Source: Lutimonas vermicola
GTDB lineage: Bacteria > Bacteroidota > Bacteroidia > Flavobacteriales > Flavobacteriaceae
NCBI RefSeq assembly: GCF_038433205.1
Contig: NZ_JBCDNA010000001.1
Coordinates: 1,178,001 to 1,242,000 of the forward strand
DNA length: 64,000 nucleotides
Reading direction: 5' to 3'
In this document: positions 61,685 through 64,000 of the stretch, piece by piece
Layout of the letters: every line of letters starts with the position of its first letter
Numbering within the stretch: the first letter of the stretch is position 1
Notes under the pieces: generated by a model
The model's input: only the letters and a program-made list of their open reading frames with translations
Databases searched by the model: none
Told to the model about the DNA's origin: nothing
Made by a program: the position numbers and the translations under genes

Positions 61685-62992
61685 TTAAGGAGATACCAAT
61701 TGCATTAAAATTGTGCAGCCAATGGCAGCAATGGTTCCAACCGCATAACCAAATACGGCAAGCAACACCCCAACTGTTGCAAGCGAGGGATGAAAAGCCG
61801 CGGCTACGATAGGTGCAGACGCTGCTCCCCCCACATTTGCCTGGCTGCCAACGGCAAGAAAGAAATACGGCGCTCTAATCAATTTGGCCACGACAATAAG
61901 CAACACGGCATGAATACTCATCCAAATAAGGCCTATGGCTACAAGACCCACATTATCCAGGATCAGGGTAAGGTCCATTTTCATTCCAATCGAGGCAACA
62001 AGGATATAAATAAATACACTCCCTATTTTGCTCGCACCTGCTCCTTCGTAATTCCTCGCTTTGGTAAATGACAGCAAAATGGCTGCCACTGTTGATAAAC
62101 TGATCATCCAGAAGAAAGAAGAGCCTAAAAAAGTAAAAATGTTTTTTACGGTTGGATTATCTATCCCATTTACAAAATCACTAAAAAATTCACTCAGATA
62201 ACCGGCCCCCAGATGCGCCAGGCTCACTGTTCCAAATGACAGGGCCAGCATGATCATCAAATCGGTCAAACTAGGATTGCGTTCAACTTTTTTTGAAAAA
62301 GAGCTTACTTTTTCCTTTAATGCTTCAATAGCCGCTGTATCAGACTTTAACCATTTATCAATACCTTTTGACTTTCCTACCCCAATCAATATAATGGCCA
62401 TCCAGATATTGGCTACCACGATATCGACAAAAACCATTCCGCCATAAAGTTTTTGGTTATATCCATAGATCTCCAACATCGCCGTTTGGTTGGCTCCTCC
62501 TCCTATCCAGCTTCCGGCAAGAGTTGACAACCCGCGCCAAACTGCATCAGGTCCGGCTCCGTTCAAAGCCTCCGGATAAATGACCGAAATAATCATTATT
62601 GCAATGGGGCCACCAATAATGATTCCTACAGTCCCTGTAAAAAACATGGCTAATGCCTTCCATCCCAGATTAAAAACTGCCTTTAAATCAATACTCAAGG
62701 TCATTAGCACCAGGGCCGCAGGCAATAAATACCTGCTGGACATAAAATACAGGTTAGAAGAATGTTTCTCAATATCCCCGGATGCAGTAACTGTCTCCCA
62801 TTCAGGAGCTATTAATCCCAAAGTAGTTAAAACAGCAGGAAGCATATAAGCCATAAATAAGGCTGGTACCACTTTGTAAAATTTGTACCAAAACCCTTTT
62901 TTTCTTGAGGAAGTATAAAATATGATCCCCAAAGAGATCATCAATAAACCAAAAACAATTGTATCACTAGTAAATATAGGGGCGTTTTCCAT
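61685..62992 (-). CDS. DUF819 integral membrane protein
   Basis: 435 residues with about 11 or 12 helices and two internally similar halves. Typical DUF819 landmarks include YLLPAALVLMTLSIDLKAVF, TGTVGIIIGGPIAIMII, LAGSWIGGGANQTAMLEIYG (a glycine-rich loop seen in carriers) and GSQANVGGAASAPIVAAAFHPSLATVGVLLAVFGYAVGT near the end. The repeated pattern resembles bile-acid/sodium-symporter-like carriers, and the family is described as uncharacterised transporters. Monocistronic as far as I can see. Substrate unknown. Confidence 0.86.
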   Translation of the reverse strand: MENAPIFTSDTIVFGLLMISLGIIFYTSSRKKGFWYKFYKVVPALFMAYMLPAVLTTLGLIAPEWETVTASGDIEKHSSNLYFMSSRYLLPAALVLMTLSIDLKAVFNLGWKALAMFFTGTVGIIIGGPIAIMIISVIYPEALNGAGPDAVWRGLSTLAGSWIGGGANQTAMLEIYGYNQKLYGGMVFVDIVVANIWMAIILIGVGKSKGIDKWLKSDTAAIEALKEKVSSFSKKVERNPSLTDLMIMLALSFGTVSLAHLGAGYLSEFFSDFVNGIDNPTVKNIFTFLGSSFFWMISLSTVAAILLSFTKARNYEGAGASKIGSVFIYILVASIGMKMDLTLILDNVGLVAIGLIWMSIHAVLLIVVAKLIRAPYFFLAVGSQANVGGAASAPIVAAAFHPSLATVGVLLAVFGYAVGTIAAIGCTILMQLVSP

Positions 62993-63503
62993 GGTATATT
63001 TTTCTGTTTAAATTATTCATTGCCAACCGTAAAGGGAGCATTATTAAAAAGCAGTTTGGCAAACATAGAAATTCCCTGCCCTATTACCAATAATTTACCT
63101 CCACATTTTTACTGAGATGTTGAGCCGATTTATCTCATCTTTCGAACGCATTTCTTTATACGTCTCATTCAGCAGGATTCAAGTGCTGTCTTTGCTGCAG
63201 ATCACCTGATTAAAATTATCAATCGCACCTGGATAATCCGCAAACTGGTCTCACAATTCATATCCTAGAATGCCTGCCGGTCAATTTGCCTGCGAAAAAC
63301 TGAGTCATAGATAAAACATGTAAAACATTTTGACCATAAATTGAATCCATTGGATCATGAAATTTTTACAAAAAAGAATGATCGAAAATCTTGTTAGGGT
63401 CATTGTTAAAATGTTAGTGGTAAAAAATTGATTATTTAGGATGAATCAATGGATGATTCTTTAATATTGCTTTATATTTATTGTAGGATTTACGCCTGAA
63501 AAC
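62993..63503. other. 511-bp spacer without an intact gene
   Basis: Between the DUF819 gene (minus, start 62992) and the DUF4421 gene (plus, start 63504) there is no intact coding sequence. The middle holds a decayed TPR-like remnant, listed separately. The rest is AT-rich leader sequence. I see no clear hairpin terminator or palindrome in it. Confidence 0.7.
63100..63285 (-). pseudogene. Decayed TPR-like coding remnant
   Basis: On the minus strand, codons from about 63277 down to 63182 read GILGYEL, a stop, then DQFADYPGAIDNFNQVI and CSKDST, followed by a stop at 63181. The DYxGAIxxFNQVI pattern matches the helix-turn-helix of a tetratricopeptide repeat (compare GDYxGAIxDFxxAI). After the second stop the frame continues with an alpha-helical, charged stretch (YKEMRSKDEINRL). 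Two in-frame stops and no start argue for an old broken gene. A chance resemblance is possible. Confidence 0.35.
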
Positions 63504-64000
63504 ATGACCCGATTTTTGTTTATTTTTCTAGTCATACTACCTGTAATTTCATTAGCTCAAATGCAGGAAGATTTTACCTCCAACAGTTATTTTACGAAAA
63601 TGAACAATACACTAAACTTGAGATTGGATCTTGATAACGATGTGCGATCATTTGAGTACGAAGGGATTGATGAAAATTATTCCATAGAGCCAAATACAAA
63701 TTTGAGAATGGGCATCGCAATTAATTATCGATTCATTTCTCTCAAAATTGGTTTTTCACCAAAATTTTTGGAAGCAGACGATTCAAACCTAAAAGGAAGT
63801 ACTAAAATATTCAAATTGAGCCTGAATATCTTTTTCAAAGACCTGATGCAGAATTTTGATTTTAATAAGGTGAAGGGATATTATGTAACCGGTATAAACG
63901 ACCCTATCCCGGGAAATTTAGAAGATACTAACGAGTATTTAATTCTTCCTGATCTCAAGACTTTGTCCTTTACAGGGACTACCTGGTATAGATTCAATGA
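63504..64000 (+). CDS. DUF4421-like outer-membrane protein, N-terminal part (cut by window edge)
   Basis: 165 residues are visible, with no stop before the window end. The signal peptide is MTRFLFIFLVILPVISLAQ. The next part (NTLNLRLDLDNDVRSFEYEG, then NTNLRMGIAINYRFISLKIGFSPKF and KGSTKIFKLSLNIFFKDLMQNFDFNKVKGYYV) is the beta-barrel pattern of Bacteroidetes DUF4421 proteins, whose function is unknown. The ATG at 63504 directly opens the signal peptide. Its spacer upstream carries the decayed TPR remnant. Confidence 0.72.
   Translation, partial: MTRFLFIFLVILPVISLAQMQEDFTSNSYFTKMNNTLNLRLDLDNDVRSFEYEGIDENYSIEPNTNLRMGIAINYRFISLKIGFSPKFLEADDSNLKGSTKIFKLSLNIFFKDLMQNFDFNKVKGYYVTGINDPIPGNLEDTNEYLILPDLKTLSFTGTTWYRFN

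Overview
The window looks like chromosome from a member of Bacteroidetes, most likely a marine flavobacterium. The evidence is two SusC/SusD pairs, many lipoproteins with short lipobox signal peptides, AT-rich spacers, weak Shine-Dalgarno signals, and Bacteroidetes-typical families (a NagB-deacetylase fusion, DUF1080, ASPIC/UnbV lipoproteins, DUF4421, PspC with DUF2807). I see no tRNA, rRNA, CRISPR array, insertion sequence or prophage.

1-9.6 kb is mostly housekeeping. It holds the start of guaB (cut by the left edge), a trio of 4-TM protein, FMN-binding protein and porin, a methyltransferase-like membrane protein, a small outer-membrane protein, a polyphosphate glucokinase and an HMG-CoA lyase. 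A 15-bp minisatellite follows, then a glycolytic block with two phosphofructokinases of different predicted phosphoryl donor around GAPDH. 9.7-17.1 kb handles sugars: SMP-30-like lipoprotein, GH20 hexosaminidase, NagB-deacetylase fusion, MFS sugar porter and fructokinase. 17.2-22.0 kb is SusC/SusD pair 1, with a perfect 22-bp LacI-type palindrome upstream.

22.1-36.5 kb holds an OmpR-type two-component system divergent from a five-gene operon. The operon encodes three consecutive ~1100-residue VCBS/ASPIC-UnbV lipoproteins, a vanadium-haloperoxidase/PAP2-type lipoprotein with all catalytic motifs, and a membrane-anchored GyrI-like protein. A periodic TTAA repeat array lies between the two units.

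36.6-45.8 kb is a dense set of glycan-oxidation-type genes: four DUF1080 (3-keto-disaccharide hydrolase family) lipoproteins, two Gfo/Idh/MocA oxidoreductases (one with a Tat signal), a lipoprotein sugar-isomerase/AP-endonuclease-2 barrel and an AraC regulator. SusC/SusD pair 2, a fourth VCBS/ASPIC lipoprotein and a LytS/LytTR two-component system follow (46.0-56.0 kb). Together they read as a locus that imports a glycoside and breaks it down through 3-keto intermediates. The substrate is not evident.

56-64 kb holds an envelope-stress-type module (DUF2807, PspC, PadR, DUF4870), DUF4442 and AIM24 proteins, a DUF4369 lipoprotein, a DUF819 transporter-like protein, a 511-bp spacer with a decayed TPR-like remnant, and the start of a DUF4421 protein cut by the right edge.

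All family calls come from reading motifs by eye. No database search was run.
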